Assembly (NCBI RefSeq): GCF_029167625.1
Contig: NZ_CP119145.1
Coordinates: 5,394,001 to 5,458,000 of the forward strand
Reading direction: 5' to 3'
Length of the DNA: 64,000 nucleotides
Source: Streptomyces sp. AM 4-1-1
GTDB lineage: Bacteria > Actinomycetota > Actinomycetes > Streptomycetales > Streptomycetaceae
Part shown: positions 1 to 8,104 of the stretch, piece after piece
Layout of the letters: each line of letters opens with the position of its first letter
Numbering within the stretch: the first letter of the stretch is position 1
Translations under genes and position numbers: made by a program
Notes under the pieces: generated by a model
Told to the model about the DNA's origin: nothing
Databases searched by the model: none
The model's input: the letters and a program-made list of their open reading frames with translations, nothing else

Positions 1-1275
1 CGGGACCAGACCCGGTCCGCCGCCCGCGGTTACTCCACCGTGTTCGCCGTCCGGGAGTTCCGGGCGGTGTTCGCCGCCCATCTGCTCTCCCTCCTCGGCG
101 TCGTCGTCAGCGAGATCGCGCTCACCGTGCTGGTCTACGACCTCACCGGCTCCCCGCTGCTCAGCTCCCTCACCTTCGCGCTCGGCTTCCTCCCGTACCT
201 CGTCGGCGGCACGCTCTTCGCGAGCGTCGCCGACCGGTATCCCGCGCGCCGGGTCCTGGTCGGCTGTGACCTCCTGTGCGCGCTCTGCGCCGCCGGGATG
301 GTCCTGCCGGTCACCCCCGTCGCCGGGCTCCTCGCGCTGCGCTGCCTCATCGCCGCCGTGTCGCCCGTCTTCACCGGGACCCGGATGGCGGCCCTCACCG
401 ACGTACTGGGCGACGGCGAGCTGTACGTACTCGGCCGGTCCCTGCTCCGCCTCGTCTCGCAGAGCGCGGTGCTCACCGGCTTCGGCGCGGGCGGTGTGCT
501 GCTCACCGTCGTCTCCCCGCGCGGCGCGCTCACCGTCACCGTCGTCACCTTCCTCTGCTCCGCGACCCTCCTGCGGTTCGGCACCCGCCACCGCCCGGCC
601 CGCACCGGGCCGGACGGGACGTCGGCCGCCCTGCTCAAGGACTCGTTCGCGGGTGCCCGGCGGGTCCTCGCCGATCGCAGGACCCGCGCGCTGCTGCTGC
701 TTTTCTGGCTGCCCGCGTTCTTCGTCGTCGCGCCCGAGGCGCTGGCCGCCCCCTACGCGGACGCCATCGGTGCGGGCCCCGCGGCCCTCGGACTGCTGAT
801 GTGCGCGATGCCGGTCGGGCACATCGCCGCCGAGCTGTACGTGGGCACCGCGCTCGGCCCCCGGCTCCGCTCGCGGATCGTGCTGCCGGTCGCCGCCGTG
901 GGCCTCCTGCCGTTCCTGGTGTACGGGTTCCGGCCCGGCCTGGTCCCGGCCGTCGCCGCTCTCGTGCTGGCCGGGGCGGGCGCCGCGTACAACATCGGGC
1001 TCGACCAGTGGTTCGTCGACGCCGTGGCGGAGGAACTGCGCGGCCGGGCCATGACCCTCCTCACCGCGGGGCTGATGACGATCCAGGGCGCCGGCATGGC
1101 CCTCGCCGGGCTGGCCGCCGAATTCCTCCCCGTCCACCAGGTCGTCCTCGCCGCCGGGATCGCCGGCACCCTGTGCACCCTGCTCCTCGTCAGGGAGGCC
1201 CGCGCGACCGCGCCGGAACGCGGTCCGGGGACCGAAAGGCGGGACGGCTCCGGACGCCTCGGGGCCACTGGGTAA
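1..1275 (+). CDS. MFS transporter, 5' end probably outside the window
   Basis: Putative drug or metabolite efflux permease of the major facilitator superfamily in the cytoplasmic membrane. The translation is a run of hydrophobic helices, about 400 residues in all, consistent with the 12-helix fold. It includes the cytoplasmic loop motif ADRYPARR near residue 65 (counted from the GTG at 40), which is the MFS loop 2-3 signature. The frame is open from base 1, and the residues before the GTG at 40 read as ordinary coding sequence, so the true start is probably upstream. The GTG at 40 is the first start codon inside the window. A MarR regulator follows 10 bp downstream on the same strand, a common pairing in which the regulator controls the exporter. 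The substrate cannot be read from the sequence. Confidence 0.85.
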   Translation, partial: RDQTRSAARGYSTVFAVREFRAVFAAHLLSLLGVVVSEIALTVLVYDLTGSPLLSSLTFALGFLPYLVGGTLFASVADRYPARRVLVGCDLLCALCAAGMVLPVTPVAGLLALRCLIAAVSPVFTGTRMAALTDVLGDGELYVLGRSLLRLVSQSAVLTGFGAGGVLLTVVSPRGALTVTVVTFLCSATLLRFGTRHRPARTGPDGTSAALLKDSFAGARRVLADRRTRALLLLFWLPAFFVVAPEALAAPYADAIGAGPAALGLLMCAMPVGHIAAELYVGTALGPRLRSRIVLPVAAVGLLPFLVYGFRPGLVPAVAALVLAGAGAAYNIGLDQWFVDAVAEELRGRAMTLLTAGLMTIQGAGMALAGLAAEFLPVHQVVLAAGIAGTLCTLLLVREARATAPERGPGTERRDGSGRLGATG

Positions 1276-1285
1276 GGTCGGGGCC

Positions 1286-1795
1286 GTGCCGAAGCCGCTC
1301 AGCCTCTCCTTCGACCCCATCGCGCGCGCCGACGAACTGTGGCGGCAGCGCTGGGGCCCCGTTCCCTCCATGGGTGCGATCACCTCGATCATGCGCGCCC
1401 AGCAGATCCTGCTCGCCGAGGTCGACGCGGTCGTCAAGCCGTACGGGCTGACCTTCGCGCGGTACGAGGCGCTGGTGCTGCTCACCTTCTCCCGGGCCGG
1501 TGAGCTACCGATGTCCAAGATCGGCGAACGCCTCATGGTGCACCCCACGTCCGTCACCAACACCGTCGACCGGCTGGTCAGGTCCGGGCTGGTCGACAAG
1601 CGGCCCAACCCCAACGACGGCCGCGGCACCCTGGCGTCCATCACGGAGAAGGGCCGCGAGGTCGTCGAGGCGGCCACCCGCGAACTGATGGCGATGGACT
1701 TCGGGCTCGGCGCCTACGACGCCGAGGAATGTGCCGAGATCTTCGCGATGCTGCGGCCCCTGCGGGTCGCCGCCCAGGACTTCGACGAGGTCTGA
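1286..1795 (+). CDS. MarR-family transcriptional regulator
   Basis: Winged-helix DNA-binding regulator of 169 residues, normal for MarR proteins, which bind as dimers and release DNA when they bind small phenolic or lipophilic ligands. The recognition helix lies about residues 86-98 (VHPTSVTNTVDRL) and the wing is marked by DGRGT at 112-116. The start is the GTG at 1286, 10 bp after the MFS stop, so the two are likely co-transcribed. The palindrome at 2271-2294, downstream in front of icmA, has the size and symmetry of a MarR or TetR operator. This protein and the TetR protein at 4167-4796 are the two local candidates to bind it (inference). Confidence 0.88.
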   Translation: MPKPLSLSFDPIARADELWRQRWGPVPSMGAITSIMRAQQILLAEVDAVVKPYGLTFARYEALVLLTFSRAGELPMSKIGERLMVHPTSVTNTVDRLVRSGLVDKRPNPNDGRGTLASITEKGREVVEAATRELMAMDFGLGAYDAEECAEIFAMLRPLRVAAQDFDEV

Positions 1796-1851
1796 GCGAC
1801 GACGGCAGGGCGCCGCAAGATCGCCCGAGGTGTCCGGTTACGCTCGATGGC

Positions 1852-2184
1852 ATGAAACGCAGTGTGCTGACCCGATACCGGGTGATGGCCTACGTCACCG
1901 CTGTCATGTTGCTCGTGCTCTGCACCTGCATGGTCTTCAAGTACGGCTTCGAGACCGGCGAGGGCCTGACCCTCGTGGTCTCGCAGATCCACGGCGTGCT
2001 CTACATCATCTATCTGGTCTTCGCCTTCGACCTGGGCTCCAAGGCGAAGTGGCCGGTCGGCAAGCTGCTGTGGGTGCTGGTCGCGGGCACCATCCCCACC
2101 GCCGCGTTCTTCGTCGAGCGGGCCGTGGTCCGCGAGGTGGAGCCGATGATCACCGACGGCACCCCGCAGACCGCCAGGGCCTGA
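1852..2184 (+). CDS. DUF3817-type small membrane protein
   Basis: Small integral membrane protein of 110 residues. The start is the ATG at 1852 (MKRSVLTRYRVM); longer readings through 1729 would overlap the MarR gene in another frame. Three hydrophobic segments are visible: about residues 9-26 (AYVTAVMLLVLCTCMVF), 44-62 (IHGVLYIIYLVFAFDLGS) and 68-88 (LLWVLVAGTIPTAAFFVER). The HGVLY motif followed by FAFDLG is typical of the DUF3817 family found across Actinobacteria, whose function is unknown. It is separated by 56 bp from the MarR gene and followed by the icmA promoter region. Family assignment is from memory of the motif pattern. Confidence 0.75.
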   Translation: MKRSVLTRYRVMAYVTAVMLLVLCTCMVFKYGFETGEGLTLVVSQIHGVLYIIYLVFAFDLGSKAKWPVGKLLWVLVAGTIPTAAFFVERAVVREVEPMITDGTPQTARA

Positions 2185-2270
2185 ACCACCGCGCCGGGCG
2201 GTGGTCCACCCACCGCCCGTCCGTCGCCCGCCGACCGCCCGTGCGAAGTGCCGGGCGGTTTCCCATCGAC

Positions 2271-2294
2271 ATTTACTAGGACGTCCTAGTAAAT
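2271..2294. promoter_or_regulatory. Perfect 24-bp palindrome upstream of icmA (candidate operator)
   Basis: Bases 2271-2294 form an exact inverted repeat with no spacer: the half-site ATTTACTAGGAC is followed by its complement. It ends 7 bp before the icmA ATG at 2302, in AT-rich DNA unlike its surroundings. A repressor bound here would block initiation or early elongation. The protein that binds it is not known from the sequence; MarR (1286-1795) and TetR (4167-4796) regulators are nearby. Confidence 0.7.
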
Positions 2295-2301
2295 TCGAAG
2301 C

Positions 2302-4011
2302 ATGGACGGTATGGACGCTGACGCGATCGACGAGGGCCGCCTCCGCTGGCAGGCCCGCTACGACAAGGCCCGCAAGCGCGACGCGGACTTCACCACGCTC
2401 TCCGGGGACCCGGTCGAGCCCGTGTACGGGCCACGCCCCGGGGACACGTACGAGGGATTCGAGCGGATCGGCTGGCCCGGTGAGTACCCCTTCACACGCG
2501 GCCTCCACCCGACCGGCTACCGCGGCCGCACCTGGACCATCCGCCAGTTCGCCGGCTTCGGCAACGCCGAGCAGACCAACGAGCGCTACAAGATGATCCT
2601 CGCCGCGGGCGGCGGCGGTCTCAGCGTCGCCTTCGACATGCCGACCCTGATGGGCCGCGACTCCGACGACCCGCGCTCCCTCGGCGAGGTCGGGCACTGC
2701 GGCGTCGCCATCGACTCCGCCGCCGACATGGAGATCCTGTTCCAGGGCATCCCGCTCGGCGACGTCACGACCTCCATGACGATCAGCGGCCCCGCCGTCC
2801 CCGTCTTCTGCATGTACCTCGTCGCCGCCGAGCGCCAGGGCGTCGATCCGGCCGTGCTCAACGGCACGCTCCAGACCGACATCTTCAAGGAGTACATCGC
2901 CCAGAAGGAGTGGCTGTTCCAGCCCGAGCCCCATCTGCGCCTGATCGGCGACCTGATGGAGCACTGCGCCCGCTCCATCCCCGCGTACAAGCCGCTCTCG
3001 GTCTCCGGCTACCACATCCGCGAGGCCGGGGCGACGGCCGCGCAGGAGTTGGCGTACACCCTCGCCGACGGCTTCGGCTACGTGGAGCTGGGCCTCTCCC
3101 GGGGCATGGACGTCGACGTCTTCGCGCCCGGCCTCTCCTTCTTCTTCGACGCGCACCTCGACTTCTTCGAGGAGATCGCGAAGTTCCGCGCGGCCCGCCG
3201 GATCTGGGCCCGCTGGATGAAGGAGGTGTACGGGGCGAAGACCGACAAGGCCCAGTGGCTCCGCTTCCACACCCAGACCGCCGGTGTCTCGCTCACCGCC
3301 CAGCAGCCGTACAACAACGTCGTACGGACCGCGGTCGAGGCCCTGTCCGCCGTCCTCGGCGGCACCAACTCGCTGCACACCAACGCCCTCGACGAAACCC
3401 TCGCGCTGCCGTCCGAGCAGGCCGCCGAGATCGCCCTGCGCACCCAGCAGGTGCTGATGGAGGAGACCGGCGTCGCCAACGTGGCGGACCCGCTGGGCGG
3501 TTCCTGGTACGTCGAGCAGCTCACCGACCGGATCGAGGCCGACGCCGAGAAGGTCTTCGAGCAGATCAAGGAGCGCGGTCTGCGCGCCCACCCGGACAAC
3601 CGGCACCCGATCGGCCCGATCACCTCCGGCATCCTGCGCGGCATCGAGGACGGCTGGTTCACCGGTGAGATCGCCGAATCCGCCTTCCGCTACCAGCAGT
3701 CGCTGGAGAAGGGCGACAAGCGGGTCGTCGGCGTCAACGTCCACCACGGCTCGGTCACCGGGGACCTGGAGATCCTGCGGGTCAGCCACGAGGTCGAGCG
3801 CGACCAGGTGAGCCACCTCGGCAGCCGCAAGGCGGCCCGCGACGAGGCGAGGGTCCGGGCCGGGCTGGACGCGATGCTGGCCGCCGCCCGCGACGGCGGC
3901 AACATGATCGAGCCGATGCTCGAAGCGGTACGGGCCGAGGCGACCCTCGGCGAGATCTGCGGGGTCCTGCGGGACGAATGGGGCACGTACACCGAGCCGC
4001 CCGGCTTCTGA
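2302..4011 (+). CDS. icmA: Isobutyryl-CoA mutase large subunit
   Basis: Large (substrate-binding) subunit of the coenzyme B12-dependent mutase that interconverts isobutyryl-CoA and n-butyryl-CoA, linking valine catabolism to butyrate and polyketide precursor pools. The 569 residues form the acyl-CoA mutase TIM barrel only (e.g. GFGNAEQTNERYKMIL at about 83-98, GGTNSLHTNALDE at about 353-365). There is no C-terminal B12-binding domain, which separates it from methylmalonyl-CoA mutase MutB and MeaA and fits IcmA, whose small B12-binding partner IcmB is encoded elsewhere. Length and sequence closely resemble Streptomyces IcmA as I remember it. ATG 2302 is used; ATG 2311 (MDADAID) is an equally plausible start. 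A palindrome immediately upstream suggests repressor control. Confidence 0.88.
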   Translation: MDGMDADAIDEGRLRWQARYDKARKRDADFTTLSGDPVEPVYGPRPGDTYEGFERIGWPGEYPFTRGLHPTGYRGRTWTIRQFAGFGNAEQTNERYKMILAAGGGGLSVAFDMPTLMGRDSDDPRSLGEVGHCGVAIDSAADMEILFQGIPLGDVTTSMTISGPAVPVFCMYLVAAERQGVDPAVLNGTLQTDIFKEYIAQKEWLFQPEPHLRLIGDLMEHCARSIPAYKPLSVSGYHIREAGATAAQELAYTLADGFGYVELGLSRGMDVDVFAPGLSFFFDAHLDFFEEIAKFRAARRIWARWMKEVYGAKTDKAQWLRFHTQTAGVSLTAQQPYNNVVRTAVEALSAVLGGTNSLHTNALDETLALPSEQAAEIALRTQQVLMEETGVANVADPLGGSWYVEQLTDRIEADAEKVFEQIKERGLRAHPDNRHPIGPITSGILRGIEDGWFTGEIAESAFRYQQSLEKGDKRVVGVNVHHGSVTGDLEILRVSHEVERDQVSHLGSRKAARDEARVRAGLDAMLAAARDGGNMIEPMLEAVRAEATLGEICGVLRDEWGTYTEPPGF

Positions 4012-4044
4012 GCCTCTGAGCCGCCGTCCCGTTCCAGGCACCGG

Positions 4045-4082
4045 CCCCGTCCCCGAACCGCCGCCCCGTCACCGAACCGCCG
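4045..4082. repeat. Two tandem 19-bp direct repeats
   Basis: Bases 4045-4063 and 4064-4082 are consecutive copies of CCCCGTCCCCGAACCGCCG, with one change (C to A at the eighth base). They lie in the short gap between the convergent icmA and TetR genes. A role is not evident; slippage is the simplest origin. Confidence 0.55.
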
Positions 4083-4166
4083 TCCGGCCGCGGAACGGCG
4101 GGCGGCCGGGGGTGGCGGGACATGACGGGGCGGCCGGACGGCGGGCCGCGGGCGGGACCCGGCCGG

Positions 4167-4796
4167 TCATCGGGCCGCGTCCGCCCCCAGCCCCGAGATC
4201 AGCAGGACGGAGAACCGCCGGGCCCAGTCGGCGTCCACCGGCTCGGCGCTCACCAGCGTCCGGTGCAGCACGGCGCCCGCGATCACATCGAAGATCAGAT
4301 CGGCCGTCCGCGCCGCCGTGGCCCCGTCCGGCTCGCCGGGCAGCTCCCCGCGCTCCTGCGCCCGCTCCCGGCCCAGCATCACGAGGCGCTTCTGCCGGTC
4401 CACGATCGAGTCACGGATGCGTTGGCGCAGCGCGTCGTCACGGGTCGACTCCGCGACCACCGCCATCAGCGCGGTCTTGGTCTCGGGCCGCTCCAGCAGC
4501 GCGGCGAACTGGAGCACGACGCCCTGCACATCGGCGGCCAGACTGCCCAGGTCCGGGAGTTCCAGCTCGTCGAAGAGGACCGCGACGGCGTCCACCACCA
4601 GCTCGTTCTTGCCCGCCCACCGCCGGTAGAGCGTCGTCTTGGCGACCCCCGCCCGGTTCGCCACATCGCCCATCGTCAGCTTCGACCAGCCCAGGTCCAC
4701 CAGGGACGCCCGGGTCGCCTCCAGGATCGCGGCGTCGGCCGCGGCACTGCGCGGGCGTCCTGTGCGGGCGTGCGGGGGGTCGCTGCGGCTCAGCAT
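4167..4796 (-). CDS. TetR-family transcriptional regulator
   Basis: TetR-type repressor of 209 residues. The N-terminal helix-turn-helix spans about residues 38-61 (SKLTMGDVANRAGVAKTTLYRRWA), ending in the TTLYRRW signature of this family. The rest is an alpha-helical ligand and dimerisation domain with no recognisable specificity. The start is taken at the ATG of MLSRSDPPHARTGRPRS (4796), because RTGRP-type basic tails directly precede the HTH in many Streptomyces homologues; a frame extension to 4823 is possible. It is convergent with icmA and divergent from the thioredoxin-like gene, so it could control either its own promoter or a neighbour. Confidence 0.87.
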   Translation of the reverse strand: MLSRSDPPHARTGRPRSAAADAAILEATRASLVDLGWSKLTMGDVANRAGVAKTTLYRRWAGKNELVVDAVAVLFDELELPDLGSLAADVQGVVLQFAALLERPETKTALMAVVAESTRDDALRQRIRDSIVDRQKRLVMLGRERAQERGELPGEPDGATAARTADLIFDVIAGAVLHRTLVSAEPVDADWARRFSVLLISGLGADAAR

Positions 4797-5111
4797 GCGG
4801 TGACCATACCCGCCGGTAGCCAACTCGGTCCGGCCCCGGTTTCCGTGAGACAGATCACCACTCGCTCCTGTGCACGAGGGGCATCGTGCAGTTACGCTAC
4901 GGGTCGTATCGTAAGGATGGCGGTCGTACCGTCAGCCCGCAGCGAACAGCGACAACCACAGGCACCGGGTGGGGACCCGGAGCCGAACCGGGTCTTTCAG
5001 GGGCCCCAGGGCCGTGTCCGTCCGTCATCCCGCACACCGGCGGGGTCCACGGACGGGCGTGGTTCCCGTATCGCTTTCCGTTACGGCGTGCCGAGGGGGG
5101 AGGATGTACGC

Positions 5112-6089
5112 ATGCAGCCTAGGAACATGTCCATGAGCGGCGTCGTCGACCTCGCCGCTGTGAAGGCGGCCAACGAGGCCAAGGTGAAGGCGGAGCAGGC
5201 GCGTGCCGAGGCCGCCCGGCAGGGCGGTGGTGGTGCGGTACCGCCGTCCGCCCTGGTGATCGACGTCGATGAGGCGGGCTTCGAGCGGGAAGTGCTCCAG
5301 CGCTCCACCGAGGTTCCCGTCGTCATCGACTTCTGGGCCGAGTGGTGCGAGCCGTGCAAGCAGCTGGGACCGCTGCTCGAACGCCTCGTCCAGGAGTACG
5401 CCGGCCGCTTCGTGCTGGCCAAGGTCGACGTCGACGCCAACCAGATGTTGATGCAGCAGTTCGGTATCCAGGGCATCCCGGCGGTCTTCGCCGTGGTCGC
5501 GGGCCAGGCCCTCCCGCTCTTCCAGGGCGCCGCCCCCGAGGCCCAGATCCGGCAGACCCTCGACCAGCTGATCCAGGTCGGCGAGGAGCGCTTCGGCCTC
5601 ACCGGGATCGCGGTCGACGCGTCCGCCGAGGGGGGCCCGGCGGTGCGGGAGCCGGCCGAGGTGCCCGCGGGTCCGTACGACGCCCTGCTCGAAGCGGCCG
5701 TGCGCGCGCTGGACGCCAACGACTTCGCCGGCGCCGTCCAGGCGTACAAGAACGTCCTCGTCGACGACCCGGCCAACACCGAGGCCAAGCTCGGCCTCGC
5801 TCAGGCCGAACTCCTCGCCCGAGTGCAGAAGTTGGACCCGCAGCAGGTGCGCGCCGACGCGGCCGCGGAACCGGCCGACGTGCGGGCGCAGACCGCCGCC
5901 GCCGATCTGGACCTGGTCGGCGGCCATGTCGAGGACGCGTTCGGCCGACTGGTCGAGACCGTCCGTCGCAACGTGGGCGACGACCGGGAGGCGGCCCGGG
6001 TGCGGCTGCTGGAGCTCTTCGAGGTGATCGGCCCGGACGACCCCCGCGTCACCGCCGCCCGGACGGCGCTGGCACGGGTCTTGTTCTGA
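5112..6089 (+). CDS. Thioredoxin-domain protein with TPR-like tail (CnoX/YbbN type)
   Basis: Cytosolic thioredoxin-fold protein of 325 residues. A short coiled stretch at about 18-38 is followed by the thioredoxin domain (about 48-155) with active site WCEPC (Cys79, Cys82) and the cis-proline region GIQGIPAVF. The C-terminal half (about 185-325) is helical and TPR-like (e.g. ALDANDFAGAVQAYKNVL). This architecture is that of YbbN/CnoX, a holdase that guards chaperone clients from overoxidation. The E. coli protein has lost one active-site Cys, whereas this one keeps the CXXC, so redox activity is likely. The start is the ATG at 5112 (MQPRNMSMSG); an open frame continues upstream to 4122 but runs antisense through the TetR gene and is not coding. 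Confidence 0.87.
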   Translation: MQPRNMSMSGVVDLAAVKAANEAKVKAEQARAEAARQGGGGAVPPSALVIDVDEAGFEREVLQRSTEVPVVIDFWAEWCEPCKQLGPLLERLVQEYAGRFVLAKVDVDANQMLMQQFGIQGIPAVFAVVAGQALPLFQGAAPEAQIRQTLDQLIQVGEERFGLTGIAVDASAEGGPAVREPAEVPAGPYDALLEAAVRALDANDFAGAVQAYKNVLVDDPANTEAKLGLAQAELLARVQKLDPQQVRADAAAEPADVRAQTAAADLDLVGGHVEDAFGRLVETVRRNVGDDREAARVRLLELFEVIGPDDPRVTAARTALARVLF

Positions 6090-6098
6090 TGTGACAAC

Positions 6099-6133
6099 AA
6101 GGCCGTGGCACCCTCGGGTGCCACGGCCTTTTT
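6099..6133 (+). terminator. Rho-independent terminator after the thioredoxin gene
   Basis: Perfect 14-bp stem (arms 6099-6112 and 6117-6130; AAGGCCGTGGCACC) with a CTCG loop, running into five T residues at 6129-6133. It starts 9 bp after the stop codon. Confidence 0.92.
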
Positions 6134-6137
6134 CGTA

Positions 6138-6686
6138 TCACACCCCATGCGGACGTCTCCGCTTTACCAAATCTTGATAATCCGCGCGTGCTGTTACTCG
6201 CAGTAAATCGTGCCTGGGGATATGTCCGCATACGGTGCTCAATCTCCGCTTCCGTCCTCCCGTCCGGAACCACCCTCGGTGCCCGGGTGGCGCCGCTCGG
6301 CCACGCCCCCGCCGACGGCCCGTTACCAGCCAGTAACGAACCCCTTGTGCCACGGCCCGGAATGCACCACGATCGGCCACGCTCGGTCCGACACCGCCAG
6401 CCCGGCAGCCAGCCGGCGCGACGGGCCTGTCGGGTCCCCACCGGGCCGGTCGGGCCGCAGTCGCGCCGACCGTGGACAGGGGGGTTCCCGCCTGCCGGGC
6501 GGGGCCTGTCCGACGCGGTCGCGCACCCGCGTGACCCGTGGTTGTCGCTCGGGGGTGATCGCCGGTTCTCCGGGCGCGGTACGCCTCCGGAACGGGCGCT
6601 CTCCTTCCCGAGGACGTCGCACTTCTCCCATCCAAGGACGGGCCGTCGCCCGTACCGGAGATGTACGTCCGAGAAGGAGGAAAGTC
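6138..6686. other. 549-bp gene-free region before the DUF6230 gene
   Basis: No convincing gene on either strand. The first 60 bases are comparatively AT-rich (TTTACCAAATCTTGATAAT at about 6163-6181, GTTACTCGCAGTAAATCG at about 6193-6210) and could hold promoters. The rest is GC-rich without clear coding bias. The last 15 bases carry a strong ribosome binding site, GAAGGAGG, at 6673-6680. A long 5' leader on the DUF6230 transcript is possible. Confidence 0.5.
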
Positions 6687-7325
6687 ATGGAGTCCCATGT
6701 TCGTGGCGGGACCAGATGGAAGCGGTTCGCTCTCGTGATGGTGCCGAGCGTGGCCGCCACGGCCGCGATCGGGCTCGCCCTCGCGCAGGGCGCGCTCGCC
6801 GCGTCGTTCAGCGTCTCCGGCCAGTCGTTCAAGGTCAAGGCGAAGCAGGTCGACGGGTACGGATTCTCGCAGTACGGCGGTATCGACACCGGTTACGCGG
6901 ATGTCGAGGGCGACGCGAAGACCGCGCACCCGGTCGCGATCTCGTCGTTCAAGAACGCGACGATCACGGAGATGTGCCAGTCCGTGGTCACGCCGAAGAT
7001 CCCCGTCTTCGGTTCGGTCAGCCTTCAGCTGAAGGCCGGTTTCGGCAAGGAGAAGGTGGAGGCCACCAACCTCTACCTCGACATCTCCGAGCTGGACGCC
7101 GACGCCACCTTCGAGAACATCGAGATCGGCGTGGCCACCAGGGACGCCAAGAAGGGGCCGCCCGTCAAGGCGGGCGAGAACATCAAGGAGAACGGTTTCG
7201 CCCAGCAGGCGGACCACGCGGTTCTCGACAACGTCGAGCAGAAGGCGTGGGCGACCACCGCCGGCACGTTCAAGCTCAGCGGCCTGAGCATGCGGCTCTA
7301 CAGCGACGCCAGGGAGTGCTACTAG
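6687..7325 (+). CDS. DUF6230 family exported protein
   Basis: Protein of 212 residues starting at the ATG at 6687, 6 bp after GAAGGAGG. One hydrophobic segment at about residues 15-36 (FALVMVPSVAATAAIGLALAQGALA) is a signal peptide or anchor; ALA-AS is a plausible signal peptidase site. The mature part is beta-rich, with two cysteines (TEMCQ near residue 98 and the penultimate C-terminal Cys) that could pair. It matches the DUF6230 family common in Streptomyces, sometimes annotated cholesterol esterase without proof. Function is unknown. It is immediately followed by a DUF6114 gene and a Pro/Ser-rich exported protein on the same strand, a repeated association suggesting one envelope complex. 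Confidence 0.8.
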   Translation: MESHVRGGTRWKRFALVMVPSVAATAAIGLALAQGALAASFSVSGQSFKVKAKQVDGYGFSQYGGIDTGYADVEGDAKTAHPVAISSFKNATITEMCQSVVTPKIPVFGSVSLQLKAGFGKEKVEATNLYLDISELDADATFENIEIGVATRDAKKGPPVKAGENIKENGFAQQADHAVLDNVEQKAWATTAGTFKLSGLSMRLYSDARECY

Positions 7326-7537
7326 TGCCGGTCCCGGCACCAGTGGTGTGACCGGCACCGGGGTCCGCCGTCCGGACCGGGCCGGCGCGGTCCGTGTGCC
7401 GGGCACGCGATCCCGGTGTGTTCCGAGCCGGAGGCCCTGAGCGCTCCGCCCGGGTGGGTGGGGGAGTGGTCACACTGCCCCGCCCGTCCGACTCCCTCTT
7501 CTTTCAGCGCAAGACCGGTTCCAGGGAGCTGTTTTCC

Positions 7538-8104
7538 ATGAGCGCCGAGACCACAGGTTCCCGCGGATTCGCCTACTGGCGGCTGCGGTTCCGTGCCTGG
7601 CGGCAGACCCGGCCGTTCTGGGCCGGACTCTTCACCACGCTGGGCGGCGTACCCATCGCCTACTTCCCGTACGCGGATCTCAAGATCGGCCATCTGACGC
7701 TGACCATGGCGACCACCGCGGGCGCCGGGTCACTGATCATCGGGGTACTGCTGGCCACCCTCGGCCTGACCATGTGGTACCACCAGATCGTCCGGGTGTT
7801 CGCGGGTGTCGCCACGATCCTGCTGGCGCTCGTCTCCATCCCGGTGGCCAACTTCGGGGGATTCGGCATCGGATTCCTGCTCGCCCTGATCGGCGGCTGC
7901 CTCGGCCTCGCGTGGGCGCCGGGCACCCCGGTCGCCGAGCGGCCGGACGAGTACCCGGCAGGGCCGGGGCGGACCGACGGGGCCGGTGTTCCGCCCGGCG
8001 CCGACGACCCCTCGTACACCGCCGGAAGACCCGCCGCGTGGAGCGACGACGACGGTACGAGCCCGACGGCCGACGCCAACGGCGGGAGGAACAGTGCGGG
8101 GTGA
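7538..8104 (+). CDS. DUF6114 family membrane protein
   Basis: Membrane protein of 188 residues starting at ATG 7538, behind a GGGAG ribosome binding site at about 7523-7527. A cytosolic basic N-terminus (RLRFRAWRQTRPFW) is followed by several hydrophobic segments between about residues 28 and 125: GLFTTLGGVPIAYFPYA, LTMATTAGAGSLIIGVLLATLGL, VFAGVATILLALVSIPVAN and GFLLALIGGCLGLAWA. It ends in an acidic, Pro/Gly-rich tail. This pattern fits DUF6114, usually encoded beside DUF6230. Its 3' end overlaps the next gene by 11 bp, so translation is probably coupled. Function is unknown. Confidence 0.8.
   Translation: MSAETTGSRGFAYWRLRFRAWRQTRPFWAGLFTTLGGVPIAYFPYADLKIGHLTLTMATTAGAGSLIIGVLLATLGLTMWYHQIVRVFAGVATILLALVSIPVANFGGFGIGFLLALIGGCLGLAWAPGTPVAERPDEYPAGPGRTDGAGVPPGADDPSYTAGRPAAWSDDDGTSPTADANGGRNSAG

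Noticed and set aside
1714..4041. A 775-codon open frame on the minus strand over icmA
   Set aside because: It is antisense to a well-recognised mutase and has the Leu/Gly/Asp/Val-rich composition typical of reverse-complement frames of GC-rich genes.
4122..5111. N-terminal extension of the thioredoxin-like protein by 330 codons
   Set aside because: It runs antisense through the TetR gene; homology-like sequence begins only after the ATG at 5112.
6138..6686. Riboswitch or small RNA in the long DUF6230 leader
   Set aside because: No conserved fold I can identify by eye; only a promoter-like AT-rich patch and a ribosome binding site are visible.
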